NCBI RefSeq assembly: GCF_002399615.1
Contig: NZ_DHDZ01000035.1
Location: forward strand, 17,268 to 69,389
Source of the DNA: Pedobacter sp. UBA4863
GTDB taxonomy: Bacteria > Bacteroidota > Bacteroidia > Sphingobacteriales > Sphingobacteriaceae
DNA: 52,122 nucleotides
Reading direction: 5' to 3'
Shown here: positions 24,301 to 33,136 of the stretch, in pieces
Layout of the letters: each line of letters opens with the position of its first letter
How positions within the stretch are numbered: position 1 is the first letter of the stretch
Position numbers and translations under genes: made by a program
The notes under the pieces: model-generated
The model's database searches: none
The model's input: only the letters and a program-made list of their open reading frames with translations
What the model was told of the DNA's origin: nothing

Positions 24301-24330
24301 TGGAAACTTTAGGTTTAAAAAAAGTTTCCA
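24301..24330 (+). repeat. 10-bp hairpin just before the pgpA-operon promoter
   Basis: Perfect 10-bp arms surround a 10-base loop and share the ggaaact motif with 24183-24238. The -7 box TAGTTTTG begins at the next base (24331). The stem could end ino1 transcription or bind a regulator. Confidence 0.75.
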
Positions 24331-24338
24331 TAGTTTTG
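24331..24338 (+). promoter_or_regulatory. -7 box for the pgpA-to-PAP2 gene set
   Basis: tagttttg matches TAnnTTTG and lies 45 bases before the TTG start of the phosphatase gene. No other good box precedes the next six genes, which are closely spaced. Confidence 0.5.
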
Positions 24339-24383
24339 CACCATCGAAAAGAAAGATTTGATTAGAAACATAGAAATTAAAAA

Positions 24384-24839
24384 TTGCGATTTCACAAAAT
24401 CATATCGACCAGCTTAGGAATTGGCTATATAGGCAAGGGAGCGGGCACTTATGCGGCAATATTTACCTGTATTTTATGGTACTTTTTACAAGCAGGCACA
24501 CACGAACCCAACCTAACACCGGTTTTAGTAACCTTGTTGCTCACCATGCAAGGTGTAAGAAGCGCCAACGAAGTAGAAGTACTTTGGGGCAAAGACCACA
24601 ACCGAGTGGTAATAGATGAAGTTGCAGGAATGTGTATTACACTGCTTTTTGTACCAGTAGAAATTAAATACATTATTGCTGGGCTAGTATTGTTTAGGTT
24701 TTTTGACATTTTAAAACCATTAGGCATACGTAGATTAGAAAAGTGGCCCGGTGGTTGGGGCGTAATGGCTGATGATGTTTTGGCAGGGATTTATGCCAAC
24801 ATCGTATTGCAAATAATAATTTTCTTCAACATATTTTAA
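24384..24839 (+). CDS. pgpA: phosphatidylglycerophosphatase A-like phosphatase
   Basis: The 151-residue membrane protein of the PgpA family carries FHKIISTSLGIGYIGKGAGTYAA (residues 3-25), the acidic block RVVIDEVAGM (about 73-82), and near the end GVMADDVLAGIYAN. In this locus it may dephosphorylate phosphatidylinositol phosphate rather than, or as well as, phosphatidylglycerol phosphate, as proposed for the inositol-lipid locus of Bacteroides. Translation must start at TTG. An in-frame stop (24378-24380) lies just upstream, no ATG is available, and the family sequence begins exactly here. Confidence 0.87.
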   Translation: MRFHKIISTSLGIGYIGKGAGTYAAIFTCILWYFLQAGTHEPNLTPVLVTLLLTMQGVRSANEVEVLWGKDHNRVVIDEVAGMCITLLFVPVEIKYIIAGLVLFRFFDILKPLGIRRLEKWPGGWGVMADDVLAGIYANIVLQIIIFFNIF

Positions 24840-24843
24840 GAAG

Positions 24844-25215
24844 ATGTTAACCTTTATAAAAGCACAAGCTTCGTCGTTAACGGCAACGTTGGCAGACTAC
24901 TTAGTTACATGGTTTTGTGTAAGCTTTTTAGGTATCTGGTATGTTGCAGGGAGTGTAACAGGAACAGTTGTTGGTGGCTGTGTAAACTTTTATATGGGGC
25001 GTAATTGGGTCTTTAGCGCTAACGAAAAAGACATAAAGCTTCAAATTTTAAAGTACATTTTAGTCTGGTGCGGCAATCTTTTGATTGTAACTACAGGAGT
25101 TTACATGCTCACTCATTTTTTAAGCATTAATTACATGCTTTCAAAAATTCTCGTTTCTGGACTGATTGGTACTATTTATAATTACTTCATGCAGAAGCAA
25201 TTCATTTTCACCTAG
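24844..25215 (+). CDS. GtrA family membrane protein
   Basis: This 123-residue protein has four membrane helices and the GtrA pattern: SLTATLADYLVTWFCVSFLG at the start, CVNFYMGRNWVF in the middle, and IYNYFMQKQFIFT at the C-terminus. GtrA proteins are thought to flip or deliver isoprenoid-linked sugars across the inner membrane. In this locus the natural guess is a role in moving a lipid or head-group precursor. It lies four bases after pgpA and five before the next gene. Confidence 0.88.
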   Translation: MLTFIKAQASSLTATLADYLVTWFCVSFLGIWYVAGSVTGTVVGGCVNFYMGRNWVFSANEKDIKLQILKYILVWCGNLLIVTTGVYMLTHFLSINYMLSKILVSGLIGTIYNYFMQKQFIFT

Positions 25216-25220
25216 TAGAA

Positions 25221-27782
25221 ATGAAACACACACATAAAATATTAATTTACGCACTAATGTTTATTAGTGTAATGATTATTGGCATATCATCGGTAGTTGC
25301 GCAGAAAACTATCATTACAGGCACTGTTAGAGATGCCGTTACTAGAGAAACATTGCCATACGTGTCTATCTTTTTTAATGATACCCGCTTGGGCACACAA
25401 ACAGATTTAGATGGCAATTTCAAGATAAGCACTAATGAAAACCACAATAAACTAAAGTTTAATTATGTGGGTTACGAGGTTTTGTACAAAAATATTTTAG
25501 TAGGGCAAACCCAAAAGCTAGATATTCTTTTAAAATCGAACGCACAATCGTTAAACGAAGTTACCATTATAGCAGGCAAAAAAGTTAGGTACAAAAACAA
25601 GGACAATCCGGCAGTAGAACTCATTAGACAAGTTATCGACAATAAGGATAAAAACCAGCCGAAGGCTTACGAAACCGTACAGTACAAAGAGTACGAGAAA
25701 ATGTTGTTCTCTATGAGCAACGTTTCGGAGAAATTTAAAAACAAGCGTATTTTCAGAAACTATCAATTCTTATTTCAAGAACAAGATTCAACAAAAATTG
25801 GTGGAAAAAACCTCTTGCCAATTTATATCCAAGAAAAATTGGCCGACCAATATTTAAGCTTCTCTCCAGACAAAAGCAAAACCATAGTTTTAGCAGAAAA
25901 GCAAGTAGAGTTTGACAATAGGTTTATTGACAACGAGGGCATGAAAGCTTATTTCGATAGGATGTACCAAAACATCAACATCTACGACAATAATATTTCT
26001 GTAATGAGCAACGAATTTTTAAGTCCAATAGCAAACTCGGCCCCTAATTTTTACAAATTCTTTATTACCGATACTGTAAAAAGTAATACTGGAAATACGG
26101 TTGAGCTTTCATTTACACCACGCACCAAAGGCGATATGTTGTTCGAAGGCAAAATCTACATTACCATGGATGGCAACTATGCCGTACAAAAAGCAGCGTT
26201 TGGCGTAAACAAAAACATTAACCTTAACTTTGTGAGGGGAATGGAGATTGAGCTTGATTTTAAAAAAAATACAGACAACAGGTACTATTTGAGCAAAAGC
26301 AACTTGGTTGCCGATTTCGGGATAAGTAAGAATAAAGGTATCGGTTTTACGGGCGAAAGAAGTGTAAACTACGAACAATATAAAACAAACATTGAAATTC
26401 CTGACACCGTATTTTCTGGCAAAAAATTAGAAGTGTTGGCAGATGCCAATAAAAAAACTGACGGCTTTTGGTTACAAAACCGCTTAGACTCGATACCTCC
26501 GCAACAGCTAAAAATTTACAGTAATATCGATACGCTTCAAAAACTGCCATCGTTCAGAAAAACAATTAAACTGGTAACCTTTGTGTTTGCAGGCTATTGG
26601 GATTTTGGCCCTTACGAAGTTGGCCCAACAAATACATTTTATAGTTTTAACAATGTAGAAGGTTTCCGTTTGCGTGTAGGAGGCAGAACCACACCGGCAT
26701 TAAGCAAACGGTTTTATTTCGAAAACTATGCAGCTTACGGTTTTAAAGATGAAAAATGGAAGTTCTTTTTATCGGGAACTTATTCGTTGAACAATAAATC
26801 TATTTACAAATTTCCTCAAAACTACATTAGGGCTAGTTTTCAGCGAGATACTAAAATACCCGGGCAAGAGTTACAGTTTGTACAAGAAGACAACTTTTTA
26901 CTCTCATTTAAGCGTGGCGTAAATGACATGTTATTGTACAACGATTTTTACCGTTTAGATTACGTAAAAGAATTCGAAAACAGGTTCTCTTACACCGTGG
27001 GCCTAAAAAAATGGGCACAAACTCCAGCAGGCGGATTGTTATATACCGATGCGGCTAACCATACAAATATTACCCGTTTAAACACCACAGAACTAAGTGT
27101 AGGTCTTAGATATGCTAAAAACGAAAAATTCTATCAAGGTAAAATCTATCGTACACCAATTATAGACCGTTATCCAATTTTTAATTTAAGATATACTGCA
27201 GGCATTAAAGGTTTTCTTGGTGGCGAGTATAACTACCACAACATTATGGGTAGTATAGATAAACGTTTCTATCTCTCTCAACTAGGTTTTACTGATGTTA
27301 CTTTGGAAGGCGCTTACATTGCCGGCAAAGTTCCATTTCCTTTGTTAGCCATACATCGTGCCAACCAAACCTATGCGTACCAATTAAATTCTTACAACTT
27401 AATGAACTTTTTAGAGTTTGTAAGCGATCGGTATGCCGCCATAAATATCGACCATAATTTTAACGGTTTCTTTTTAAACAAGATACCTTTGCTAAGCAAA
27501 TTAAAATTACGTGAAATTGTTGCCTTTAAAGCTATTTACGGTGGTTTAAGAGACGAAAACAATCCTGAAAAAAACCCAATAGGAAATTATAAAATGCCTC
27601 TATTTGAAAATGGTTTACAAAGAACCTACTCTTTAAACAAAGAACCCTACATGGAAGGCAGCGTTGGTTTAGGAAATATTTTCAAACTTCTGCGAGTAGA
27701 TTTGGTTAAAAGATTTAACTATCTCAACAATCCGGAGGTTACGGAGTGGGGCATTAGAGCTAGAATAAAACTAGATTTTTAA
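25221..27782 (+). CDS. DUF5686 / carboxypeptidase-regulatory-like outer-membrane protein
   Basis: This 853-residue exported protein has a signal peptide (about 1-27), then a carboxypeptidase-D regulatory-like beta-sandwich (ITGTVRDAVTRETLPYVSIFFND..., about 30-115) as in TonB-linked proteins. A long DUF5686 region follows, ending in beta-strand-rich, aromatic sequence with a terminal WGIRARIKLDF typical of an outer-membrane barrel. No TonB plug domain is evident. Its place inside the inositol-lipid locus suggests a role in outer-membrane lipid handling, which is inference only. Three bases separate it from the next gene. Confidence 0.85.
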   Translation: MKHTHKILIYALMFISVMIIGISSVVAQKTIITGTVRDAVTRETLPYVSIFFNDTRLGTQTDLDGNFKISTNENHNKLKFNYVGYEVLYKNILVGQTQKLDILLKSNAQSLNEVTIIAGKKVRYKNKDNPAVELIRQVIDNKDKNQPKAYETVQYKEYEKMLFSMSNVSEKFKNKRIFRNYQFLFQEQDSTKIGGKNLLPIYIQEKLADQYLSFSPDKSKTIVLAEKQVEFDNRFIDNEGMKAYFDRMYQNINIYDNNISVMSNEFLSPIANSAPNFYKFFITDTVKSNTGNTVELSFTPRTKGDMLFEGKIYITMDGNYAVQKAAFGVNKNINLNFVRGMEIELDFKKNTDNRYYLSKSNLVADFGISKNKGIGFTGERSVNYEQYKTNIEIPDTVFSGKKLEVLADANKKTDGFWLQNRLDSIPPQQLKIYSNIDTLQKLPSFRKTIKLVTFVFAGYWDFGPYEVGPTNTFYSFNNVEGFRLRVGGRTTPALSKRFYFENYAAYGFKDEKWKFFLSGTYSLNNKSIYKFPQNYIRASFQRDTKIPGQELQFVQEDNFLLSFKRGVNDMLLYNDFYRLDYVKEFENRFSYTVGLKKWAQTPAGGLLYTDAANHTNITRLNTTELSVGLRYAKNEKFYQGKIYRTPIIDRYPIFNLRYTAGIKGFLGGEYNYHNIMGSIDKRFYLSQLGFTDVTLEGAYIAGKVPFPLLAIHRANQTYAYQLNSYNLMNFLEFVSDRYAAINIDHNFNGFFLNKIPLLSKLKLREIVAFKAIYGGLRDENNPEKNPIGNYKMPLFENGLQRTYSLNKEPYMEGSVGLGNIFKLLRVDLVKRFNYLNNPEVTEWGIRARIKLDF

Positions 27783-27785
27783 AAA

Positions 27786-29069
27786 ATGAAACTAAGAGAC
27801 AACCTACAGCAAGGTATATATAAAGTAATTAACCCTTTTGTAAAGGGGTTGATTAAAATTGGACTAACCCCAAACATGGTTACCACCATTGGTTTGTTAT
27901 TAAATATTGGTGTAGCTATAATTTTTATTATTGGAGCAGAAAAATCTAACCGTGGCGAATTAGAATATGTAGGCTGGGCAGGTGCATTGGTATTATTTGC
28001 GGGCTTGTTTGATATGTTAGATGGTCAAGTGGCTCGTTTAGGCAACATGAGCTCTAAGTTTGGCGCCATGTACGATTCTGTTTTAGACCGCTACAGCGAA
28101 ATGGTAATGTTCTTGGGAATTTGCTATTACCTAGTGTCACACCATTACTTTCTAAGTTCGTTATTTGCTTTTATTGCGCTAATAGGCTCTATGATGGTAA
28201 GTTATACCCGAGCCCGAGCCGAAGGCCTGGGTGTAGAATGTAAAGGAGGCTTAATGCAACGGCCAGAACGTGTGGTAACCATTGGCGTTTTTGCCATAGC
28301 TTGCGGTATTGCCTACAACTTTTTAGGTGCCGATTATAAAATCTACATCCCTGGTGTAGAGTTCCATATTTTTGAAACCATGAGCATTTTTACTTTACCT
28401 ATTACGCTCATGGCAATTATGACCAATATTACAGCCGTAAATAGGTTAAGAGATGCAAAAAAGGCTTTAGACGCCAAAGAGTTTGGTATAAAAAGCGGGA
28501 AAGCCGCTACTATTGTGTTTTTCTTCGTTATGGCAAGCTTAAATCTCGGGAAACCAACATCAGCCTATGCGCAAACCCCAGACAACGATCCTTCGCCGCT
28601 AACCTTTCCTACACCAAAAAATATCGAAAACCAGTTATTTTACGTTCAACGAGATCCTAATATCAATACCATTATTTGCCAGTTAAACGTAAACGACAAA
28701 GGCGATTTAAACAATGAACACCCTGTAAATGTATTTTGGATGCGTTATGCCGATAAAGAAGGCAAAAAAGACTTGAACTATATACAGCGTAAATTTGCTT
28801 ATGGTGTAACTAGTAAAAGCTTAGGCAACGGCAATTACGAGTTAAAGTTTGTATCGTATAAAAAGCTCCCATTATTGTTGACCAAATCGCCAACAGATAA
28901 AAAATACAGAGTTTACGTAACAGCAAACAACAAAAAAATGGTGCTCGAAAGAATTTTTTTAAGAATTGAAGGTGGTACTTTTTGGGTACCCAATGTAAAA
29001 TATGTTGAATTTAAAGGTTACGATGCGAACAATATCAACAAAATGGTAACCGAAAGAATAAAAGTTTAA
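27786..29069 (+). CDS. CDP-alcohol phosphatidyltransferase fused to DUF4833 domain
   Basis: Residues 1-225 form a membrane CDP-alcohol phosphatidyltransferase with a perfect DG-AR-G-D-D signature (D79 G80, A83 R84, G93, D97, D101). With ino1 and pgpA it is the likely phosphatidylinositol-phosphate synthase, joining CDP-diacylglycerol and inositol phosphate. Residues about 265-427 are a DUF4833 domain (LFYVQRDPNINTIICQLNV..., VFWMRYADKEGKKDLNYIQR). The junction (about 240-262, VFFFVMASLNL...SAYAQ) looks like a complete signal peptide, and an in-frame ATG lies at 28530. The natural state may be two proteins joined by loss of a stop, or internal initiation may occur. Confidence 0.88.
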   Translation: MKLRDNLQQGIYKVINPFVKGLIKIGLTPNMVTTIGLLLNIGVAIIFIIGAEKSNRGELEYVGWAGALVLFAGLFDMLDGQVARLGNMSSKFGAMYDSVLDRYSEMVMFLGICYYLVSHHYFLSSLFAFIALIGSMMVSYTRARAEGLGVECKGGLMQRPERVVTIGVFAIACGIAYNFLGADYKIYIPGVEFHIFETMSIFTLPITLMAIMTNITAVNRLRDAKKALDAKEFGIKSGKAATIVFFFVMASLNLGKPTSAYAQTPDNDPSPLTFPTPKNIENQLFYVQRDPNINTIICQLNVNDKGDLNNEHPVNVFWMRYADKEGKKDLNYIQRKFAYGVTSKSLGNGNYELKFVSYKKLPLLLTKSPTDKKYRVYVTANNKKMVLERIFLRIEGGTFWVPNVKYVEFKGYDANNINKMVTERIKV

Positions 29070-29073
29070 TCTC

Positions 29074-29694
29074 ATGGCAAAGAATTTTATCTCAAACTCT
29101 AGCGAGTCGACAAGAATGTTCAAAAGTAACTTGCTAGAACCACTTTCGAAAGTAAAGTATTATGTGCCCTTAATTATTTATGTACCGCTAATTTTTTTCT
29201 TGGCGTGGAAGGCATTGTTTGATGTGAAAATTGCAGTATTAGAATTTTTTGGATGGTTGGCTTTTGGGCTTTTTATTTGGACAATTACTGAATACGTATT
29301 ACATCGTTGGATTTTCCATTTTTACCCAACCAGCAAATGGGGCAAGCGTATCCATTTCATTTTTCATGGGGTGCATCACGATTATCCTAATGATGCCAAT
29401 CGTTTGGTAATGCCACCATCGGCCAGCATACCTTTGGCTTTAGGATTTTATTTCCTGTTCGACTGGCTTTTGCCAGACACTAAAGTATATGCTTTTTTTA
29501 TTGGTTTTATTGGGGGGTATTTGTTTTACGATATGGTACATTACGCCCTACATCATGCCAATTTTAAAAGCGGTTTATGGAAAAAGCTAAAGCACCACCA
29601 CATGTTGCACCACTACCAAGATGCATCGAAAGGTTTTGGCGTAAGCTGGATGTTTTGGGATGGTGTGTTCAGATCCGGATTTGATAAAAAATAG
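29074..29694 (+). CDS. sterol desaturase/fatty acid hydroxylase family protein
   Basis: This 206-residue integral membrane di-iron oxygenase-like protein has His clusters H77-x4-H82 (HRWIFH), H98-x2-HH102 (HGVHH), H156/H160/H161 and HHH176-x2-HH180. This is the pattern of fatty acid 2-hydroxylases such as FA2H/Scs7, which hydroxylate the ceramide acyl chain. Its position between the phosphatidylinositol synthase and the PAP2 protein supports a role in making 2-hydroxy ceramides. It has about four membrane segments. Four bases separate it from the previous gene. Confidence 0.87.
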   Translation: MAKNFISNSSESTRMFKSNLLEPLSKVKYYVPLIIYVPLIFFLAWKALFDVKIAVLEFFGWLAFGLFIWTITEYVLHRWIFHFYPTSKWGKRIHFIFHGVHHDYPNDANRLVMPPSASIPLALGFYFLFDWLLPDTKVYAFFIGFIGGYLFYDMVHYALHHANFKSGLWKKLKHHHMLHHYQDASKGFGVSWMFWDGVFRSGFDKK

Positions 29695-29763
29695 CTGTAA
29701 TTAGGAAAGCTCGCTAAACGAGGTGCGCTCTTTTGGCTTTTCATTTTTTACTTTTGACTTTAT

Positions 29764-30705
29764 ATGACATCAGAAATTCCCGTGGCGGAAAAAAGAAATA
29801 TTAAAAAAGACTTGCCTTTAACCATTGGCATTTCTGCATTATATCTAGTATTATCTTATTTTTTAGTTGGTTTTAAAACAGATCAACTGGTGCTCATTGG
29901 AATTTTTAATACACTGTACTACCTTACATCTACTACCAGAAAATTCATCATAGGGTTTTCCATCTTTATTGTTTATTGGATTATCTATGACTACATGAAG
30001 GCTTTCCCAAATTACAATTACGGTGCCGTACACATAGCAGACCTTTACAACTTTGAGAAAAACATTTTTGGCATAACACAAGCAGGAAAAATACTTACAC
30101 CAAACGAATATTGGTTATTGCATACCAATTCGTTTTTAGATATGCTAACAGGGTTTTTCTACTTAATGTGGGTACCGGTTCCCTTAGCTTTTGCAGCATT
30201 TTTATTCTTTAGCAACGAAAAAAGAAATTTTTTAAATTTCTTGCTCACCTTTGTTTGGGTAAATCTTTTAGGCTTTGTGGTGTACTACCTGTACCCTGCT
30301 GCCCCGCCTTGGTACGTACAGCAACACGGCTTCGAGTTTATTGCCAACACACCCGGAAATACTGCTGGCCTAGTTCGTTTCGATAATTTCTTTGGCACCG
30401 ATCTCTTCAAATCAATTTACAGCAAAGGTTCAAATGTTTTTGCGGCAATGCCTTCTTTACATTCGGCCTATCCGTTAATTGTAGTTTATTATGCTGCAAA
30501 AGGTAAATTCCGCAAAGCGAATATCTTTTTTATTACCGTTATGTTGGGCATTTGGTTTGCCGCCGTTTACACCAGTCACCATTATTTGGCAGATGTATTG
30601 GCCGGTATCATCACGGCTATTATTGGCATATTTACGTTCAACTGGTTAAAAGAAAGAAAACCTTTGAGTAGCTTTATACAAAGCATGCTTAAGTTAATTT
30701 CTTAA
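29764..30705 (+). CDS. PAP2-family protein, candidate inositol phosphorylceramide synthase
   Basis: This 313-residue protein has about six membrane segments. It carries the PAP2 catalytic motifs in the form seen in yeast Aur1: MPSLHSAYP (229-237, H233) and SHHYLADVLAG (271-281, H273, D277). The segment YYLYPAAPPWY (174-184) also recalls Aur1-type synthases. Such enzymes transfer phosphoinositol from phosphatidylinositol to ceramide. The neighbouring ceramide and inositol genes make this the best reading; a plain lipid phosphatase is the alternative. It is the last gene of the locus. Confidence 0.83.
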   Translation: MTSEIPVAEKRNIKKDLPLTIGISALYLVLSYFLVGFKTDQLVLIGIFNTLYYLTSTTRKFIIGFSIFIVYWIIYDYMKAFPNYNYGAVHIADLYNFEKNIFGITQAGKILTPNEYWLLHTNSFLDMLTGFFYLMWVPVPLAFAAFLFFSNEKRNFLNFLLTFVWVNLLGFVVYYLYPAAPPWYVQQHGFEFIANTPGNTAGLVRFDNFFGTDLFKSIYSKGSNVFAAMPSLHSAYPLIVVYYAAKGKFRKANIFFITVMLGIWFAAVYTSHHYLADVLAGIITAIIGIFTFNWLKERKPLSSFIQSMLKLIS

Positions 30706-30964
30706 TCAGGATAGCCAATTCGGCACTATTGCCAACAGCTAGCAAACATATCGTAACTCGTAAAAACCTAGCGGTGATTTTACTCTTTGATTTCATAGGC
30801 CATGCACCCCCCTGGTTATCATCCTATTGGTAGAAAAGTGATAGGTCTATCAAACTTTGACACTGCTCCATAAATAAACTAGCTATACAACCCGCATTTT
30901 CGCTACACTATATAGGAATAAATATCTATCTTTAAAAAGTTATTAGCCAAATAACCACCTAATT
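30706..30964. other. intergenic region before the histidine kinase
   Basis: No gene, clear terminator or TAnnTTTG box is recognised in this 259-base gap. Confidence 0.4.
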
Positions 30965-33061
30965 ATGCTCAGTGTGTTTAAAAACGGAAAACGGCTTATA
31001 TTTTTCACCCTATTATTGAATTGCATTGGTTTATTTGCAAATGCGCAAACATCCAAAGTTGACGATTTATTAGCACAGCTCAAATCAACCGATGCAGATA
31101 CCACCCAAATTAAAATATTAAGAAAGCTATCCGCAGCCTACACGTCTATTGATCCAATCAAGAAACGCTATTATGCCAACCAATATTTACGGCTTGCAGA
31201 AAAAAACAATATTGATTCTAACATTGCCAACGCTTATATAGATATAGGAATTGCCTATGCCGTACAGTCTAACTTAGATAGCGGATTATATTATTTTAAA
31301 CTAGGGAACGAAAAAGCGAGAGCTTGCAATTATCTGAATGGCATTGGCAGAAGCTTGGTGAATATGGGTTTTGTCCACGATAGGCAAGATAAAAAGCAAG
31401 AATCTGTAAAAAATTACGAAGAGTCACTCCAAATCTTTAAAAAGCTTAACTATAAACGGGGCATTAACCAATGTATCATGAACTTGGGGTCGCTCTATTT
31501 TGATTTGGGAGAGTATAAAACCGCAGATATTTATTTTAGACAGGTGTACGAAAGCGTTAAAGAGACGCCTAATGATCAAGCAGGCTTAGCTAGTGCTATT
31601 TTTTCTCTTGGCAGTTCTGCCAGAAAACTCAACAAGCCTAGGCTGGCCCTTTCTTACTATCAAAAAAGTTTAACCATTAGAGAAAAACTTGGCGACCTAA
31701 ACGGTATTGCTTTAAGCAATTGGGGCATTGGCTTAGTATTAAATAATCTACAGCAACATAAACAGGCATTAAAACATCTTAAAATAGCTTTAGAGAATAA
31801 TCAAAAAATTAAAAATGTTTATCAACAAGCGGTCGTTTTAATGTCGATGTCAGATTCATATCTACATTTAAAAGATTATAAAAAGGCAGAAGAAAGTGCC
31901 AAAATAGGCCTAGAAAAAGCCAATGAATCTAGCTCTAGAGGCTTGGTGGTACAAGCACTCGAATATTTGGTAAAAATAGAAAAAGCACAAAGCAACTTTG
32001 CCGAAGCATTAAAATACCAATCCCAACACATCGCTATTACAGATAGTATAGATAGCAAGCAAATCAAAAAAGAAATTATTTTAGACGATTTGGCCCGCGT
32101 AAATACAGACAACAAAAATCTCGAAAAAAGCAACAAAAAAATTGCCGCTAAAAACAACGATTATGTTATAGCAATTACCATTATCTCTGTTCTTCTTATT
32201 CTTGTAGGCGTACTTTTAATACTTTATTACAAAAGAAATGCAGAAAGCAAAGCCTCAAATGCCAAATTAAAACTGCAAAAGCAAGAAATTGCCGAAGTAA
32301 ACGAAGAATTAAGTGCGCTTAATGAAGAGTTGAAAACTCAAATGGAAATTGTATTTGCCCAAAATTTAGAGCTAGAAAAACTGAATCAGGTAAAAAACAA
32401 ATTCTTTTCTATCGTTTCTCACGATTTAAGAGGCCCCATCAACAACCTAAGAATGCTCTTCGAAATGTACAGACAAGGTGCCTTAAATGAAAAAGAACTA
32501 ACTGCTTTGTTTTCTAAACTAGAAGAAACCACCTATACTACGGCTGCCTTTCTAGACAATTTGTTAGAATGGTCTAAAAACCAACTCGGTGGCATAGTAG
32601 TAAATCCAATAGCTGTTGAACTACGTCAAGTGATAGCCCACAATATCGAGTTACTAGATTCGCAAATTAAATTAAAGGCCATAAAAGTAGAAAATAGAGT
32701 TAACGCTCATTTAACGGTATTTGCCGATTTAAATATGACACACGTGGTAATTAGAAACTTACTATCTAATGCTGTTAAGTTTTGTAAGGCCAACGATGAA
32801 ATTATTTTTGATGCGATAGTGGAAAATGACAAAGTAATTTGCACCATTAAAGATACGGGGCCTGGCATTAATGAGGTTGACCGAGAAAACCTTTTTAATT
32901 TAACACATAAACCCAACACTGGTACCTACGGTGAAAAAGGTTATCATATTGGGCTTATTCTATGTAAGGATATGATTTTGCAAAACAAAGGCGACTTACA
33001 AGTAGAAAGCAAACTAGGCCAAGGAACTACGTTTTATATTACCTTGCCCATTAAAGGCTAA
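30965..33061 (+). CDS. TPR-containing sensor histidine kinase
   Basis: This 698-residue kinase has a signal peptide (about 1-28), an extracytoplasmic array of tetratricopeptide repeats (about 70-365), one membrane segment (about 399-422), a coiled coil (about 425-475), a HisKA domain with phospho-acceptor H486 (FSIVSHDLRGPI), and a HATPase domain (RNLLSNAVKF, DTGPGI near 631, GLILCKDM). This layout is common in Bacteroidota. No response regulator gene is adjacent, so it is an orphan kinase here and its partner is unknown. Confidence 0.93.
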   Translation: MLSVFKNGKRLIFFTLLLNCIGLFANAQTSKVDDLLAQLKSTDADTTQIKILRKLSAAYTSIDPIKKRYYANQYLRLAEKNNIDSNIANAYIDIGIAYAVQSNLDSGLYYFKLGNEKARACNYLNGIGRSLVNMGFVHDRQDKKQESVKNYEESLQIFKKLNYKRGINQCIMNLGSLYFDLGEYKTADIYFRQVYESVKETPNDQAGLASAIFSLGSSARKLNKPRLALSYYQKSLTIREKLGDLNGIALSNWGIGLVLNNLQQHKQALKHLKIALENNQKIKNVYQQAVVLMSMSDSYLHLKDYKKAEESAKIGLEKANESSSRGLVVQALEYLVKIEKAQSNFAEALKYQSQHIAITDSIDSKQIKKEIILDDLARVNTDNKNLEKSNKKIAAKNNDYVIAITIISVLLILVGVLLILYYKRNAESKASNAKLKLQKQEIAEVNEELSALNEELKTQMEIVFAQNLELEKLNQVKNKFFSIVSHDLRGPINNLRMLFEMYRQGALNEKELTALFSKLEETTYTTAAFLDNLLEWSKNQLGGIVVNPIAVELRQVIAHNIELLDSQIKLKAIKVENRVNAHLTVFADLNMTHVVIRNLLSNAVKFCKANDEIIFDAIVENDKVICTIKDTGPGINEVDRENLFNLTHKPNTGTYGEKGYHIGLILCKDMILQNKGDLQVESKLGQGTTFYITLPIKG

Positions 33062-33124
33062 ATAACCCCCAAAACATTACAACTGCCAAACATTACAACG
33101 TTACAACTATTCAACAAGATTGCT

Positions 33125-33132
33125 TAACTTTG
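33125..33132 (+). promoter_or_regulatory. -7 box of lipA
   Basis: taactttg matches TAnnTTTG and is followed by only four bases before the lipA ATG at 33137, so the mRNA is probably leaderless. Confidence 0.6.
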
Positions 33133-33136
33133 CAAC

